DNA of 5,688 bases, from assembly GCA_005888925.1 (NCBI GenBank), contig VBCP01000567.1, forward strand, positions 1 through 5,688. The letters are read 5' to 3'. The first letter of the stretch is position 1. Every line of letters starts with the position of its first letter. Position numbers and translations under genes: made by a program. Below are positions 4,887 through 5,688 of this stretch, piece by piece. The DNA is from Betaproteobacteria bacterium (GTDB lineage: Bacteria > Pseudomonadota > Gammaproteobacteria > Burkholderiales > SG8-39). The notes under the pieces are model-generated. The model searched no databases. It saw only the letters and a list, made by a program, of their open reading frames with translations, and was not told the DNA's origin.

Positions 4887-5688
4887 TTAAGCTTGACCCC
4901 GCTGGGCCGCGCGCCACACGGCCTGGGCGCTCGCCGGCATGTCGATGCGCTTGCCCTGCAGCGCGTCGACGATCGCATTGATCACCGCCGCGGGCGCCCC
5001 GACCGCGCCCGCTTCGCCGGCGCCCTTGACGCCGAGCGGATTGCTCGTGCACGGCACGTGGTGGAAGCTGCAGTCGAGCGCCGGCAGGTCGGTGGCGCGC
5101 GGCATGGCGTAGTCCATGAACGAGCCCGAGAGGAGCTGGCCGCTTTCGCGGTCGTAGACGGCGTGCTCGCGCAGCGCCTGGCCGATGCCCTGCACCGTGC
5201 CGCCATGCACCTGGCCTTCGAGCAGCTTCGGGTTCACCGCGCGGCCGAAGTCGTCGACCACGGTGTAGCGCACGATCGCCGCGTCGCCCGAGTCGGCATC
5301 GATCTCGACTTCGCAGATGTGGCAGCCGTTCGGGTAGGTGTAATGCTCCGGCGCGCGCGTGTGCGTCGCTTCCAGCGCGCCAAGCTCGAACAGCCCCACC
5401 TTCCGGTCGGTGCCCGCGATGCGGAATTCGCCGTCGCGGTATTCGATGTCCGATGCGGCGGCTTCCAGCCTGGCCGCCGCGACGCGCCTGCCCTTCTCGA
5501 TCACCTCATCAGCCGCCGCGCCCGCGGCGACGCCGCCGATGGCAAGAAAGCGCGAGCCGCCGGTCAGCCCGTCTGCCGGCACGAGATCGGTATCGCCCTG
5601 AACGACGCGGATGCGCGCGGCGTCGATGCCAAGCCTGGCCGACAGGAGCTGCACGAAAGTCGTGGTGTGGCCCTGGCCGTTGTCCTGC
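4887..5688 (-). CDS. Xanthine dehydrogenase-family molybdopterin-binding subunit, C-terminal part (5' partial)
   Basis: The minus-strand frame is open through the right edge (first complete codon at 5687-5685) and stops with TAA at 4889-4887. The 266 visible residues are the last part of the large Mo-cofactor subunit of the xanthine dehydrogenase / aldehyde oxidase / CO dehydrogenase (CoxL-like) family, whose full length is normally about 750-800 residues. Landmarks: QDNGQGHTTTFVQLL at the edge (QxxGQGH cofactor-binding loop), IRVVQGDTDLVP (26-37), TGGSRFLAIGG (42-52), the VNPKLLEGQVHGGTVQGIGQAL stretch (151-172), and GVKGAGEAGAVGAP (219-232) with E225, the active-site base that is invariant in this family. 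Such enzymes hydroxylate aromatic N-heterocycles, aldehydes or purines with water as oxygen source, together with small FeS and FAD subunits, which would lie beyond the window. The edge methionine-like GTG at 5654 is internal, not a start. Substrate cannot be told. Confidence 0.95.
   Translation of the reverse strand, partial: QDNGQGHTTTFVQLLSARLGIDAARIRVVQGDTDLVPADGLTGGSRFLAIGGVAAGAAADEVIEKGRRVAAARLEAAASDIEYRDGEFRIAGTDRKVGLFELGALEATHTRAPEHYTYPNGCHICEVEIDADSGDAAIVRYTVVDDFGRAVNPKLLEGQVHGGTVQGIGQALREHAVYDRESGQLLSGSFMDYAMPRATDLPALDCSFHHVPCTSNPLGVKGAGEAGAVGAPAAVINAIVDALQGKRIDMPASAQAVWRAAQRGQA

Noticed and set aside
4862..4925. Possible bidirectional terminator between the convergent genes, and the near-palindrome around AAGCTT
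   Set aside because: No GC-rich stem followed by a T-run on either strand; the AAGCTT-centred symmetry is only a few bases long.
4306..5052. Minus-strand open frame of 248 codons opposite the acetyltransferase and overlapping the molybdenum gene
   Set aside because: It conflicts with two strong family matches and has repetitive Arg/Ala/Gly composition.

Overview
The window is a gene-dense piece of a high-GC bacterial chromosome (about two-thirds G+C by eye, with strong G/C bias at third codon positions). The gene content (a COG1840-type periplasmic binding protein pair with Sec signal peptides, a dienelactone hydrolase relative, a stand-alone DUF2087 protein, a xanthine-dehydrogenase-type molybdenum subunit) fits a Gram-negative proteobacterium, most likely a soil or groundwater betaproteobacterium of the Burkholderiales kind. 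That placement is inference from style, not from a marker gene.

Layout: seven plus-strand genes run head to tail and fill positions 2-4884 with no intergenic space. They are (1) the C-terminal two-thirds of a MoxR-family AAA+ ATPase, entering from the left edge; (2) a periplasmic solute-binding protein whose GTG start lies 35 nt inside the ATPase gene; (3) a dienelactone-hydrolase-family alpha/beta hydrolase; (4) a second solute-binding protein, paralogous to the first; (5) a short isochorismatase-fold protein; (6) a small DUF2087 protein; and (7) a GNAT acetyltransferase of the phosphinothricin-acetyltransferase-like group. Genes 2/3, 3/4, 4/5 and 5/6 each join through a 4-nt ATGA overlap, and 6/7 through a 1-nt TGATG overlap. 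This points to one polycistronic, translationally coupled unit.

On the minus strand an eighth gene converges on the operon and stops only 2 nt from it. It is the C-terminal part of a xanthine dehydrogenase / CO-dehydrogenase large-subunit-type molybdopterin-binding protein that runs off the right edge.

How the genes may work together: two related binding proteins surround a cytoplasmic carboxylester/lactone hydrolase and are followed by an isochorismatase-fold protein and an acetyltransferase. This looks like an uptake-and-processing cassette for a small organic acid, ester or lactone, possibly linked to the neighbouring molybdenum hydroxylase. No ABC permease or ATPase subunit is present here, so the binding proteins must use transporter parts encoded elsewhere or have another role. 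The substrate cannot be read from the sequence. The most unusual points are the duplicated binding proteins around the hydrolase, and the isochorismatase-fold protein that has Gly where cysteine hydrolases have the nucleophile and shows no clear catalytic Lys. No tRNA, rRNA, insertion sequence, CRISPR array, clear promoter or terminator was seen, and no stretch over 300 bases lacks a gene.
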